NCBI RefSeq assembly: GCF_032854445.1
Contig: NC_088303.1
Location: 28,869,265 to 28,933,264 of the forward strand
Origin: Liolophura sinensis
Lineage: Eukaryota > Mollusca > Polyplacophora > Chitonida > Chitonidae
Direction of reading: 5' to 3'
Length of the DNA: 64,000 bases
Every line of letters starts with the position of its first letter. Within the stretch, counting starts at the first letter, position 1. This document shows positions 25,011 to 36,899 of the stretch, one piece after another. The position numbers were made by a program, and so were the translations under genes. The notes beneath the pieces are model-generated. The model did not search any database. It worked only from the letters and a program-made list of their open reading frames with translations, and had not been told where the DNA came from.

Positions 25011-25591
25011 AGATTTTAGGCCCATCGTACTTCATTAAATGATGAGTAGGCCTACATTTAGCCAGAGATCTCAGTCTACGGGTGGCGTATATATACTGAA
25101 ACGCGGGTACGCCTAACCACATATTCAAAGATCACAGCCGAGATCCTTGGCTATCCTGCAAGATCAGTACATGCTGTGATGCACTGATGCAACATAATTA
25201 GGCCTACAGAAATTGTTTAAAAAATTGAAGGGTACCGGTATCGAATTCTATGTAAAATTTGTCAGAAAATACACACAACTGTACTCTTGCATTTGTTTCT
25301 ATTTTACATAGCACAACAACCTACCCATCAGAATAGAACATGTAGAACATCTAGTAGTCCATTTAGATGGACTGTGTTAGTTTGAAAATTATTGGCGGTC
25401 ATCAGTGTTTTGAAAATTATTGACTGTCATCGGTGTTTTGATGACTGTCAGAAATTTTAAAATTGCACACCGAGTCCATGTACATGTAGATGGACTAGTC
25501 TGTTTTGTAAGACAGGTCGGAACTTGGAGGTCACGTGACCACCCTTTTGTGTCAAAAACAAAACGGACCTCCAGTTGGGGAATAGACCACA

Positions 25592-25845
25592 TTTTGCCAC
25601 TTAGCTAGTAACGAGTAAGGCCTAATTGTACAAAACTAGTTGTCACGAAAGCTCTGCAGAAATACTCAGACTATCAGGAAAGCTGAAAATTATACACATC
25701 AAACGGATACAAGATCACTGACAGCGATTCAAATATAGGCATATTCCTATTCGATAACGTTGGGAGGACAGTTTTCTTCACCCACACTGTTTGTAACTAG
25801 GGAGATCATGTGGTCTCTAGCTTACGATCAGTCTTACAGAATGAA
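25592..25845. repeat. Dispersed repeat D, copy 2
   Basis: Second copy of the 20088-20345 repeat. Around it a shorter sequence (GACTGTCAGAAATTTTAAAA at 25445, GACAGTCAGACATTTCAAAA at 25892) is itself repeated, so copy 2 may have landed inside another repeat. Confidence 0.75.
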
Positions 25846-25849
25846 CTTT

Positions 25850-27440
25850 AGTTGTGTTATTTTAAAATTCTGACATTTAATGTAACACTTATGACAGTCA
25901 GACATTTCAAAATAGCACACTGAGTCTATCTACTTGTATGTGGAGTATCGGTGGTGCAATATACAAACCATTCAAGACTATAGTTTGTAGATTCTTTTCT
26001 GATCTTGTAAGACAAATGTATCAACTAGCACATGCAGAACTTTATGGGCTAGACTATGAAACAAAACAGGCCTGGTGTATCTGCTCCACACCCAGTGGTT
26101 GGGAAATTTCAGACACTGCCACTGGCAAGTTAATCATTCAAATTTTATTAAATAAGTTATGTATATTTAGCTGTTTAGTTGTATAAAATATCATATTTTC
26201 GAAAAGCACAGATGGAGTGTCCTGTGTATGAACACAGGATTGATTTACATGATAATTTATACATATATATGAGAAAGAGACCAATGTGCACATTTTAATC
26301 CATGCCATTGTCTTAAAACAAACTTAGATTACCGGTAATCTTAATTACTGCCGTGTTTATATATGTTGTGTATAATATCTGTGGAATAAGGATTATTTTG
26401 ATCCCTTTATTGTTGTGCCATGTGTAGCATAAACCATTAAAACATGGTTGATAACAAATTTGCACATGTCTAACATAAAGATTGAGTCCCTTAACAAAGT
26501 TCAAATTAATTTTAAGGAAGTAGCAAAAAATTACAGGTCCGAATGCAGTACCAAGGTTGTTGTAATCAGACGAAATGAAGTGTGGGACTTGAACGAATGG
26601 AAAAGTGGACGGCCTTTTCAACAGCGGCTGTCACTAGATTTGAAAATTTTCCCGTGGAGCACTAAACTTTAATTGTCCAACATGGCTAGCCAAGGGTGTG
26701 TCTCAGTGTCTGTGAGACATCCCGTTCTGACAAAATTAACATGGGAGAGAAAGGGAAAAAAGAAGGGAATTGGAAATGAGACACCCTGATTCAAATTGTG
26801 GCTAAATCTATGCCCCTGTATAAACCTAACTCCTACATGATCTCCAACTTCAAATTCGGTCTAGAGCTCTGCATTAGTACATGATGTTGTATGCTCAGAT
26901 CTATATCTTGCTGCATGACTTGGCTGCAGCTTTACCTCTGGAATGTATTTTACACTGCTTGCAAATGGCAGAGCACTGTTTTCACTGACCTACATGTATG
27001 CCTGGTTTCATCTGCTCGTCAAATTTGCTGAAACCTTTCCTCTGTCTTATTAATGAATTATTCTTGAGTACAGTATAAACCCTGAAGATAAATATTTTCA
27101 TTTATATAAACAGTGAAATAATAAATTCATAGTTCAAGTAATATGAAGTAAAGTTTATGGAATCCAAGCATCAGGTCCGACATTCCTACACCTATCATAG
27201 ACCATTAATGGGCATGCCAAGCCCAAAATTCACTGATATCTCATCAGTGATTGATGAAAGATAATAATGTAAGCAATGAAATTATTTTGTGAGCTATAAG
27301 TCACATTTACTTTGAGCTCTGAGCAATAAAAAAAAATGAAATTAAATACCAGTTTAAAAAAAAATAGTTCCATTTTCAGTGATATCATAGCATGATAGAC
27401 TGTAGCTTAATGCTGTTGCCTGAGGTGCAGGCCCCAGAGT
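25850..27440. other. Intergenic, no gene seen
   Basis: AT-rich DNA between ELMO and TMEM186 with only short ORFs without family resemblance. A short SINE-A 3' fragment (TTCTTGAGTACAGTATAAA) is at about 27060. Confidence 0.55.
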
Positions 27441-27445
27441 CCTCA

Positions 27446-27618
27446 AGCAATCTTAGACTAAAGTCAAAATTTGGCATGTTCTTTTCCCTTATTTTTGCTG
27501 AAATTTGTTGTATAAATACTTACCCAGAAGTTATGTTGCTTAGCAATATTTTGACCTTATTACATTATAAATAATAATTTTAAAGTCATTTGAAATTTTG
27601 ACTTAAGTCTAAGGTTGC
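27446..27618. mobile_element. Hairpin-type MITE, about 173 bp
   Basis: AAGCAATCTTAGACTAAAGTC and following AAAATTT at the left end pair with the reverse complement of the right end (AAGCAACCTTAGACTTAAGTC, AAAATTT). That is 28-29 bp with three or so differences. It lies upstream of TMEM186. Confidence 0.65.
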
Positions 27619-27947
27619 TTTATGAATTAATGATATATGATGGGGAAGTCCAGTGTGCTGAGCGAACGGCCCCAAAACATTATGGAATACTAGACCTAAA
27701 TTTTCAAGAAAACTGGCATCAAGCAGGAAAAAGTGAAATAAATTTGATTTTTTATTCTGTACCGTATACATGTTTTTTTTTGTTTTCAGTGAAAATATAT
27801 ATGTACCTATGCCTTAGTCATAGTGTGGTTTGATGCAAAACACGGAGATGTGCTGCTGAAGAAATGTGTATAGACATACATATAGAAAAGTGCATGGTGT
27901 GAAAGTAAATAGACAAGTGGTGGACAGACAGACAGACAAGCAGCAAG

Positions 27948-28959
27948 ATGAATACCATCCTGGGAAGAGGCCTGACTTGTATCACACAGTGTCACTGCCT
28001 CAGAGCATCGTTAAGGCGAGGTTTTATCTACACGATACAGGTGAGTTCAGCCTGACAAATGTTCATTGTGAATGAGGAAGAAGTTGTTACATTTAGTTGG
28101 TTAAACAATTATAAATACAGTAATTTATGCCTATACTGGCATTTTGTATCTTCACCAGAATGTATTTTCACCAGAAGTATCTTCACCAGAAGTAACAGTT
28201 ATTCCATAGTCTGTATATGTGTTCATTATCAAATACTACATGGTATTTGTAACTGTTCACTTTTATGGATAATCTTGATTTCAGGTACGCCAACCCACAG
28301 AATGCTCGTCCCGCCTTATAGCAGGCATCCAAAGCATTTCAGTCCGAGGGAAAAAATTATTCACAAAGCAGCCTGTCCAGTTTATAGCTAAGCATAAACA
28401 GGACAAAATCCCGGAAGCATTTGACTTGGTGTATGTGAACAACATGAACAGGTATTACTTCACGTCTCAGGTGATCATATATGGTCTATTGTTACCGACC
28501 CTGTGCTTCTGTATTTACCTGTTGTGGGCAGATCACAAATCCCTGGTTCCAAGGCTAGAGGCAGAGGGTCTGGACCATCCTTACTTTGTTATCGTCCCTA
28601 CCACTGTTTTCAGTGTCGGGCTGTTGATCTTCACAAATGCAGTCTGCAGGAGAGCGGTCATCCGCATGTATCGCAACGCTGATCAGAAGACGTATATAGC
28701 AGTGACCCAGAGGTGGAATATGATACAAGAACTTTTAGAGTTCAGCCCTAAGGACTGCGTCCCTCAGGACAGAGAATCTCTGTCTGTCAGACACATGCTG
28801 GGGGGCAACATACAGATCAAAGGTCGAACTTTTCTCTTGCGAGACGGTGATTTCAGACAGCCGATGTATTACAATGAACTCATGGGATGGGACAGAGCTG
28901 AAGAAGATCGCCGTGCAGTAATGGATGATGACTTCAGCAAACTCATACGGAAAAAGTAG
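27948..28959 (+). CDS. tmem186: TMEM186-like mitochondrial membrane protein, two exons, 255 aa
   Basis: Exon 1 is 27948-28040, with donor ATACAG|GTGAGTTC. Exon 2 is 28285-28959, with acceptor TGATTTCAG. Both are phase 0. The first 60 residues are rich in Arg and Lys with almost no acids (MNTILGRGLTCITQC, LRASLRRGF), as in a mitochondrial presequence. DLVYVNNMNRYYFTSQV follows, then two hydrophobic spans (IIYGLLLPTLCFCIYLLW; VIVPTTVFSVGLLIF) and RMYRNADQKTYIAVTQRW, which parallels the vertebrate ILYLNESGTVLRVAHLTFW block. Human TMEM186 is a complex I assembly factor of 213 aa. The C-terminal part past the second helix is the best match; the family call rests on layout and this motif. It lies divergently from ELMO. 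Confidence 0.85.
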
Positions 28960-29086
28960 CCAAGGTGAATTTGTTTAAACGAAAAATACCTATACGGAGC
29001 TGTGAGATTTTGGATAAGTTGCTTTTGTAGTACATGTATGTATAGACAAGAAGTTTTATTCAAGGAATGGTTGTGCTTGATTTCAG

Positions 29087-29092
29087 ATTAAA
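29087..29092 (+). terminator. Possible poly(A) signal of TMEM186 (ATTAAA)
   Basis: ATTAAA about 128 nt after the TAG stop at 28957-28959; no AATAAA is closer. Confidence 0.45.
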
Positions 29093-29317
29093 ATTAATCT
29101 GCGTGTGTGTGAAAATTATGAAGATCACTGCAGGTATACCTTAGAATGTACGATCTTGTTTCATTTGTTCTCTGAATATCGTTGAGCTCCACTTATTTTT
29201 CGTCATCCTATACCCCAAGGGCAGGTAACTGGGAAACAGAATTATTACTGATTGACTGCTATGGAAAGCTTGGTTTACAGAGCTTAAGACTCAACTCATT
29301 TGTTACCTCTGGTTGAA

Positions 29318-29490
29318 TACGGCTTCCTTTCCGGCCGTGTGTGGTAAGGTCTGCTAGCACCCTGCGGATGTTTGTGGATTTCCCCAGGGCTCTGCTCGGT
29401 TTCCTCTCACCTTAATAATGGCCACCGTCATATCAGTGAAATATTCTTGAGTACGGCATAAAACACCTATCAAATATATAAATATATTAA
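29318..29490 (+). repeat. SINE-A copy, 5'-truncated
   Basis: GGCTTCCTTTCCGGCCGTG, body, GAGTACGGCATAAAACACC, A/T tail. Confidence 0.83.
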
Positions 29491-30006
29491 TCACTGTTCT
29501 CAAGTGTTAGGAATGCAATAAGAATCTATTTCACAAAGTCATCCTAAATGTGGAATAAGACAGTGCTCAGTTGATGTTCTGTTTTTTTTTTGGCATTTAC
29601 CCATTTAGGTGCAGAAGAATGTTTTTCTAGCACGTGGTTTTGATACACAAACCATTCACAAACTTAAACATAAGTCATGTATGTTTATTTACATGAGAGA
29701 TTCACAAGCACGTGTATCTAAAAGTAGAACCACTGTAACGGCCATTTGTGTTATTCTGTCTTTTAGGTTTCTTTTTTCAGTTTGTTCTTCAAAATTGTTC
29801 ATCACGTTCCTACATGTAGAGCATACACAATTACAGTTGACTGTAAGAGTGGCCATTGGCGTACAACACGCTATGCATAGGTTAGACCATGATTGACATG
29901 GACTACACAACATTGCATTGAGGTGAAGCCGAGAAACAGCATTGTATTGTTCGAGTCAGACATCGGCTAACCTGCTTTATGTAGCAAATATAGTCCTTTT
30001 TCAAGC

Positions 30007-30357
30007 TACGGCCCCGATAGCAAAGTTGGTAGAGCGTCCGCTTTGGGAGCAGGAGACCCAGGATCAGTCCTGAGTAGAGTCACACCTAAGACCTTAAAAG
30101 TTGTAATTTCCTCGCTTGGCATTCAGCAAGAAGGGGATAGTTCAACAACGGTTGACCCGTATCAGTATAATGGCTCTTAATAATGGAGCTTACATACCTG
30201 TGGTAAGGCATCTCAGTAAAGCGGCACTAGATAAAAGAGCGGCGGAAATCCATCCTGCAAACAAGGAAGCACATTACATGCACTCTAAGGATTTCTTTGT
30301 TGTCATATGACTGAGACACTGTTAGGTACGATGTTAAACCCCAAGCACTCACTCACT
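30007..30357 (+). repeat. SINE-B, tRNA-derived retroposon, with target duplication
   Basis: Second SINE family. The head GGCCCCGATAGCAAAGTTGG, then TAGAGCGTCCGC, is tRNA-like, and GGATCAGTCC is in the B-box place. The body has CACACCTAAGACC and the end is GATGTTAAACCCCAAGCACT then CACTCACTC. CCTTTTTCAAGC (29995-30006) and CCTTTTCAAGC (30358-30368) flank it. A 64-codon ORF inside is only SINE sequence. Confidence 0.88.
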
Positions 30358-30483
30358 CCTTTTCAAGCAGCAATATATCTCAATCAAAAACAGAATAGAT
30401 AGTGTAAGGAAATCCTTTACATGGATTGGTCGAGCGAGGAGGAAAATATGGTATGTGCTAATGTGTGGCAAAATGCCTGTGTT

Positions 30484-30612
30484 GACTTTGCCAGCTGCCT
30501 GCGGATTGTCGTGGGTTTCCCCCGAGCCCGGTTTCTCCCATCAAAATACTGCCGCATATATGTGAAATATTCTTTAGTGCGTTGTAAAACACCAGTCAAA
30601 TGAATTAAATCA
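30484..30612 (+). repeat. SINE-A fragment, diverged
   Basis: CTGCCTGCGGATTGTCGTGGG through GTAAAACACCAGTCAAATGA. Confidence 0.78.
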
Positions 30613-30639
30613 AATGTTGTCTTTGCCACATTACTACTT

Positions 30640-31250
30640 AGGTTTTGTACAAAGGCTGAAGGTAAGAAACTCGAAATCTGTGGAATATGGCCGTAGTTAA
30701 TGGTAACTACCATGGCAAACCAGGTCAAATAAATGTTTAACTGTGACAGCTACAATCAACTTAGCCTATCAATAACCCATGTGGACTGAGGTCCTGATTT
30801 CCCTAGGCTAAAATTCATAAGGTGTCTGCACTGTAATGGTTAACCATGTTAGAGTTGCCACCCCTTCAACTACAGGCTTGCACGTAATGATGGTAGGACA
30901 AGTTGATTACCTACCATAATGACACTTGTTAATAACATATGTTGTCATGGTAGTTAGAATCAGCTTAGGCCGCTTTGTGTAAGATGCCCATGGTCTTATT
31001 TCCATGTCGGCTTGTGCCCAAGGTGTGAAAGAGGCTATACCTGAGATTTTTGGCCAAAAAAAATATGTAGAAAATTCCCAAGGAACTAGGATATAAATCC
31101 TCATATTAAAGCTAAATTTATTTAAGATCAACATCATGCATCTAAAGAGAGAAGGTGAAAGCTAAACGTGGTCATTCTCAATGTCCTATATGTAAATGGA
31201 GATGGTGTAGTCAGGTATCCTGTATTTAGCCACACCAATTATAATTTTTA
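30640..31250. other. Intergenic, no gene seen
   Basis: Unique AT-rich sequence with short ORFs only. Confidence 0.5.
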
Positions 31251-31263
31251 TTTATTCGAGCAT

Positions 31264-31425
31264 AATATTTATTTATCTATTTATATATTTGATTGGTGTT
31301 TTACGCCGTATTTGAGAATATTTCATTTGTACGACGACGGCCCACATTATGAGGAGAGGAAACTGTGGAGAGCCTGGAGGAAACCCACAGCCATCTGCAG
31401 GTTGCTGTCAGATCTCCCAATGTAC
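31264..31425 (-). repeat. SINE-A fragment
   Basis: TATTTATCTATTTATATATTTG tail then GATTGGTGTTTTACGCCGTA and body. A weaker echo (GATGGTCAGTTTTATGAATG) is at 31655-31710. Confidence 0.82.
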
Positions 31426-32156
31426 ACGAGCCCAATTAAACCTGTTTTTTTTTTATTCAATGTCAGAGGATGGTATAAAAGTAAGACACAGGCATTATCT
31501 AATTTGTAGAAAATGTGGATTATGTAAATGTCGAAGACTTATTTACATGAACAGAAATCCAACGATAACTAGAAAATCCTAATCGAAGATTGCACAAAAC
31601 ACAAAGGTTTATTTTTATTGCATATTTTCCTTACGTTTGATTTAAATTGTATGATTGATGGTCAGTTTTATGAATGAAGAAACCTGGGTAAACCAACAAC
31701 CTTTGGCAAGATACTGATTAACATTCACACGTGACATAGAGAAGTGAACACAAAGTTGGCACACAAGTGGTCTTCAACAAATCTTAAGACTGCATCAAAC
31801 GGGTGCACAAGTGACGTTAATAGCTTATTTTCCAAAGAACCCACAAGCAACAGAAGCAGGCCAATGTGCAGTAGGATGTTTGAGGTGGAACCATGGATGG
31901 CAGCTGGCAGAGGAATTTGATTGATGGTTAAATGAATGCCCTGCTTAAGAGTGGCTAATTCAGATATGAAATATTAAAATAAAAATCTTTTACAAGGCGA
32001 GTCACAATTTCAGTACTGTAAACTGTTTTGAAATTAAAACTAAGACCGACTTGGTAAGATTAAGACAGATTTGTGCTCCTGGGGCCCGTGGAAACCAACG
32101 TAAACTCATGTACCTGGCAATCTTGAACCTTAAACCCACAGCCTATAAATCGGCCT

Positions 32157-32310
32157 GGGGCCTGTTTGGCCTTCGTGGTTAGCATGCCAGCGCAGTGCAG
32201 TTAACCATGAGCCTCTCACAAATGTGATCGAGGGGAGTTAAAGTCCAGGTCCCTTCCTCACACCTTTATGCTGGCCGCCATCGTATAAAAACACCATCCA
32301 ATAAGTAAAT
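32157..32310 (+). repeat. SINE-A copy, internally shortened
   Basis: Head TTGGCCTTCGTGGTTAGCATG, then directly CTTTATGCTGGCCGCCATCG and AAAACACCATCCAATAAGTA. Most of the body is deleted. Confidence 0.72.
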
Positions 32311-32411
32311 ATCAATCGGCTAGAACAAGATTGGAGCTACTTGAGCTACTAATTTTGTGTGAACAGTAGTTTACATGAATGAGACAAATACATATACATA
32401 TAGGTATCACA

Positions 32412-32417
32412 TTTATT
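32412..32417 (-). terminator. Possible poly(A) signal (AATAAA) for the PLCG locus
   Basis: AATAAA on the minus strand about 56 nt after the TAG at 32473-32475. Together with the ORF ending there it marks a likely transcript end. Confidence 0.45.
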
Positions 32418-32472
32418 TTAATGATTTGGTCAGTATAAGGACATAGTAATCAATGAAATGTACAAAACAAAT

Positions 32473-32571
32473 CTACACTTCCTGTTCCTTTTTCTCTCCT
32501 ATCTTCTTCCCTGAGGTAACCTGTTCCTGAATTTGCTGGATGGCTAGGTGTCTTCTGACAAACTTGACAAT
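32473..32571 (-). CDS. Candidate 3' terminal exon (PLCG or an unseen gene)
   Basis: After an acceptor-like AATCTAG the minus strand reads IVKFVRRHLAIQQIQEQV, then a Lys/Glu-rich end (GKKIGEKKEQEV) and TAG, with AATAAA close behind. This looks like a helical C-terminal tail. Joined straight to the GTGAGT donor at 42372/42371 the phase would not fit this frame; it would give about nine residues (KLSSLSEDT) and a stop. So either an exon in between was missed or only the UTR is shared. The polypyrimidine tract is poor. Confidence 0.35.
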   Translation of the reverse strand: MVKFVRRHLAIQQIQEQVTSGKKIGEKKEQEV

Positions 32572-32579
32572 CTAGATTT

Positions 32580-34180
32580 GCATAATTATATATCATACAG
32601 GGGAGGGATTTGTATTCCTGTAATTCATAACGGACGTAATTCCATGCCCCAATGGTTAGTTTTCAACCTTTACCATTAATACAGCTTCAACAGACACCCA
32701 CAACAAATTACCATGTCTAATTTAAGGGCAATGCAATTTCTTCACATTATTAAAGCATAGAATAGATAATATTATACTACTACACTAAATGGGATATACT
32801 TGCTAGCACAGAACACGGTATATAGTATTGCCAGCCAATGTTTAATACTGGTGCCTTATTAGTGCCAAGTCACCGGGGTATTTTTCTGCTTTTGTCCAAA
32901 AGTAAATGTGACCATCTCGAACAATCTGGTACAACCATTGTTTATTGTGGAGTACAACATGTAACACCTTAGTCAAAAAACATACATCAATGATTCCGTT
33001 TTAGTAGTAGAACAACAATGCACTGACCACAAAGTCTTGAACTTTTTACATCGGACACAGAAAATTACACACCTAATTTGAAGTTGGCAATTAAATACTG
33101 TTTCATATTTACAGTTTAATATGTTCATATTGACAATTTAAAAAAATGACTTGCACAATTTCATCACTACGCATACAGCTGTATGTAATTGGAGAAATTT
33201 CTGTACATCATTATGACAGCAAAAGCTCTTTTTCAATAAGCCAATAGAAAAATACATGTATATGCAGGCCGGCTTACCATAACCCTCCTTTCACTATTTT
33301 GAACACACCATTAGATTGAACCTACAGTTACTGCCCTTATGAGGAGAAATGGAATACGAAGCTTTGAAAGGGTTCTTCAATTTGTCAAGCCAACTTTTCC
33401 CTTTAAGCCTTGTCCAAAATTGCTCTGACATAAGGTTTGGCAAAATTCTGTTTAGCCAAGGATGTCCTCAAATCAATGTCAAAGCACACACTATTTGGAA
33501 GCCATGGGAATGCGTCATGGCATTGGAGATAAAAAGTTACTCCAAACAGGTATGCAGACACTTACATTCCTTATGTTTCGTCTTTTGATTTATTTCTTAA
33601 ATTGCGTGGGGCCAAGATTCCTTGGTATTGCTCAAAGCCACCCACTGTACTGACAGCCTCGACGTGTGACAAAGGCAAATAAGTGCATCAGGTTTTTAAA
33701 TGGAGCGTGCTCTGACGTTGGTTTGGGCCATCCAGACCATACAAAACTTTGCCAAACCCAACGTCAGATCAATCTCGGGCTGCTTAAACCCTGAAATGCC
33801 TGAACAATGAAGACAGTACAGCTCAAAATGTTCAGATAAGTACTGCTGATGCAGTTAGAAGACCATAGTGAAAAGTTTATACAGTATGTATAGTATTAAT
33901 GAAGAATTCTTAACCTTAACAATCATATATGAATGACAGCCATTGCGCAACACAGGTCGGTTCCACGTGGAGCAAAACCACATCATTCTCTGCTGCAGTG
34001 CAACGCTTCAACATTTCACCATTATCAGATTAATTACCTTGAATTTGTAACATTCAATTAAATTAAATTGAGTAGCCAGTGTCTTCATCCATTTCATCTT
34101 TGGAATTAATACTGTTTTGATTATGGGTTGGTTCATACATAGTCAGAATCTGCGCCAAGGGTACTTGTACTTTGTTAGCT
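32580..34180. other. PLCG intron or flank, no gene seen; one hairpin
   Basis: Unique sequence. TCTGACGTTGGTTTGG at about 33712 and its near-perfect reverse complement (CCAAACCCAACGTCAGA) at about 33752-33768 form a 16-17 bp stem with a loop of about 25 nt. Confidence 0.5.
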
Positions 34181-34189
34181 GCATGAATG

Positions 34190-34600
34190 AGTCATACAGT
34201 TTCAATGTTAGTAGATGTGCTACGATCTAGTGTTAAAATGTACCACATGCACTGTCCCACTATTATTGTGTGCCTATACCGCCTTCCGGTATTGGGTGGT
34301 ACAGTCTCAGTGTTAATGTGTACCACATATACTTTCCTAATATTATTGTGTACCTGTACTGCTTTTCCAATAATGGGTGGTTCTGTCCCGAAATTACTGT
34401 GTACTGCTTTTCCGGCACTAGGTGGTGGTTCCAATATTACTGTGTACTGCTTTTCCGGTATTGGGTGGTTCTGTCCCATTATTACTGTGTACTGTTTTTC
34501 TGGTATTCAGTGGTACAGTCCCAGTGTAAATGTGTACTACTGTCCCAATATGAAAGTGTACTTGTATTGAGTGGTACACTCCCAGAGATACTGGATATTA
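34190..34600. repeat. Minisatellite, about 55-75 bp degenerate unit
   Basis: Repeats of TATTATTGTGTACCTGTACTG, CTTTTCCGGTATTGGGTGGT and TCTGTCCC. ORFs of 95-127 codons here are translations of the repeat. Confidence 0.85.
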
Positions 34601-34619
34601 GAGCTCCAGTGTCTAACTT

Positions 34620-36120
34620 AACATGCCGTATATGAAGCTAAGATTCAGAAATAACAGTGAACAACCCACGGCAAATTACATGTAATGTTTACCATTAGAT
34701 CTAAAGGTCTCTTCAAAGGTCTGGTTTAATTTCCTGTCCATTTCAATATGTACAATACTACAACTGAGAATTCAACTGTTGCCCAATAAAGGACATTTAA
34801 TAATGATGTACAAGTATAAAGGCACTCGGGAACAGTACAGCAAGACTTTGCTAGCCACATATGCATACATAAAACACAATGGTCTTTGTCTGTACAGTAC
34901 ATCCAATTGTACATACTTCTAGGCCCATGGTAAAGTAAGACGGTTCAGATCACACCTGCATGTACAGTATAACAAATGCAGCATAAAAGCCCACTGTAAC
35001 GTTGAAATGTCATTTGGATGTCTCACCTTCCATTCTGCTGTTTCACTTATAATCGACAATTCATCATTTGTACAACCTTGATGGCTGAGTGTAGCTGTGA
35101 GCTAGCCAGGACACACACATGTAAAGCTTTGTCTACATTGTAAATGTATACAGAAACTTTCAGACACAGTAATAACAAACCAGGAAAAGAAGATTAGGAG
35201 TAGACCTGGGTGTTTTCAAATACATGTACCCTGATTCCTCAACCTTCTCGCATATGAAAGAGCAACTTTCAGTGCAATTTATGCACATTTCTTGATTTTG
35301 GAAATAAAACTACATTGGTTGGATTGTCCAGTTCAGGGCTTCACAACAAGTACAATTTTATCACTCTACACAGAATAATGCCTTCACAATATGGTTCAAT
35401 TAACACCTTGCAAACATGCAAACAGATTGAAGACTTACAATACATGTACACATATTGTTGTTGTGCTTGTAAACCCTAAAAGGCAGACAAAGACAGAAAA
35501 GGACAACAAGCAGGACTTATATCATGTAAATTTCTGGGATTAAAAGTATCTTTACCTGAACAGTTTGAATAGAATGCTAACTGAGGTATAAAAATCACAA
35601 GAGGCCAGATTTCACCCATTACGTGGGACAATTTTCCAATTATCACACTCTTGTCTCAGCTCTGATGTCCATATTCATCTTCAGACTTAATTTCAATAGA
35701 AATGTTAATTTTTTGGTTCTATAGATATTGAGTTCAAAATTTTAACAACAGCTTTGTGTATAAAGAAAACAGCAGGCATTCCAAGCTTTGTAAATATCTT
35801 AAAACACAGGTACCCATTAAGTTCAAGACCAAAAATCTTGGCAACTAATTTAATATAAAGACACACATTTCACTGTACTGTTGTACATCTACAAAAAGGG
35901 CTGTATATGTATACATTTACACATGATTCTCAGTACGCGTAATAAAAAAGAAAACAGAAGTCACCCTGTAAAAAGTATTGCCATGAACCTGTTAGATATT
36001 AAGCACAATAATGCATGCAGCACTCTTACGTACATGTGTAATGCATCATAAAACAGCAAGTGTCACGGTGATTTGTCTTAATACCACTTACGTACTTTTA
36101 CAATAATAATCACCACACCA
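34620..36120. other. PLCG intron or flank, no gene seen
   Basis: AT-rich unique DNA with no exon-like ORF or recognisable repeat end. Confidence 0.5.
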
Positions 36121-36126
36121 ATTTAA

Positions 36127-36619
36127 AGGAGAAGAAAATTTAAATATCAATCAAATACCATTGAAAAGAGTATGCATTTCCTTGCAGGTACATGCCATAA
36201 AAAAATTCTAATATGTACCTCAAGGTGATAAATTATAAAGTCAGCGCCATAATCCGCTGTGGGCAACTCCATTTTGCCTAAGAACTAGTCCTCAAGTCTT
36301 CTGTGTTATGAGGACAATTGCTGTTGGAAACCGCCGAAGTGCAGTTCGTACATTTCCGGTAGAACTCTTCTTCCCAGAAGATAGCAAACAGTACAGTTTG
36401 TTTTCCGCTCGAGGATCGGGAAACCGGAATGTTGGACGTAGGTAACATAAATTACAGGGTGTTAAAGATGGACTCAGCGATTTATGCCAGCTCTGCCATA
36501 TTGAGGATTTATGTGTATGGCGAGGAAAAATCACAAAATTATGCAGCAGGCACCACCAGATAGAAAAAAAATGTTCTCTTTTCAGCCTCTAGTGTCATGT
36601 TTTTAATTTTTCTTCTCCT
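36127..36619. mobile_element. TTAA-flanked MITE, 493 bp (piggyBac-like target site)
   Basis: Ends AGGAGAAGAAAATTTAAA and, at the right, the reverse complement AGGAGAAGAAAAATTAAAAA. TTAA stands at 36123-36126 and 36620-36623. TTAA duplication is typical of piggyBac-type insertion. The inside is GC-richer with CpG and holds a 45-codon plus-strand ORF (start ATGAGGACAATTGC, 36309) running into ACGTAG|GTAACA. No transposase. Confidence 0.78.
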
Positions 36620-36714
36620 TTAATACAATTCAATTTGTACAGCACTATATGTGTGGACATCTTTCAAGCACATCAAGGCATGTCTTCCAAGAAGTTTGAA
36701 ACATGTGGGAACAT

Positions 36715-36875
36715 CTTTTCAGTACGTGTGCGTACACATTTACTGCACTTCATGTGGGGACATCTTTACTGCAGCTCAACATGTGGGGACATCTTTACTG
36801 CAGCTCAATATGTGGGGACATCTTTACTGCAGCTCAACTTTTGAGGACATCTTTACTGCATCTCAACTTATTGTG
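36715..36875. repeat. Minisatellite, about 29-bp unit
   Basis: Five units of GGGGACATCTTTACTGCAGC followed by TCAACATGT. Confidence 0.88.
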
Positions 36876-36899
36876 ATGTCTTTATGTGACCTTATACCC

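Noticed and set aside
24747-25019. First exon of TMEM186 (Arg-rich ORF with a Kozak ATG)
   Set aside because: A much better first exon with matching phase and a GTGAGT donor lies at 27948-28040, close to the main exon.
26448-26672. 74-codon ORF with a basic, protein-like composition
   Set aside because: No splice context, no start context and no family match; insufficient to call a gene.
30007-30090. tRNA gene
   Set aside because: The tRNA-like A and B boxes belong to a SINE-B head with flanking target duplication. The same holds for the SINE-A heads.
34187-34635. ORFs of 95-127 codons on both strands
   Set aside because: They are open only because the minisatellite unit lacks stops, and no family resemblance is seen.
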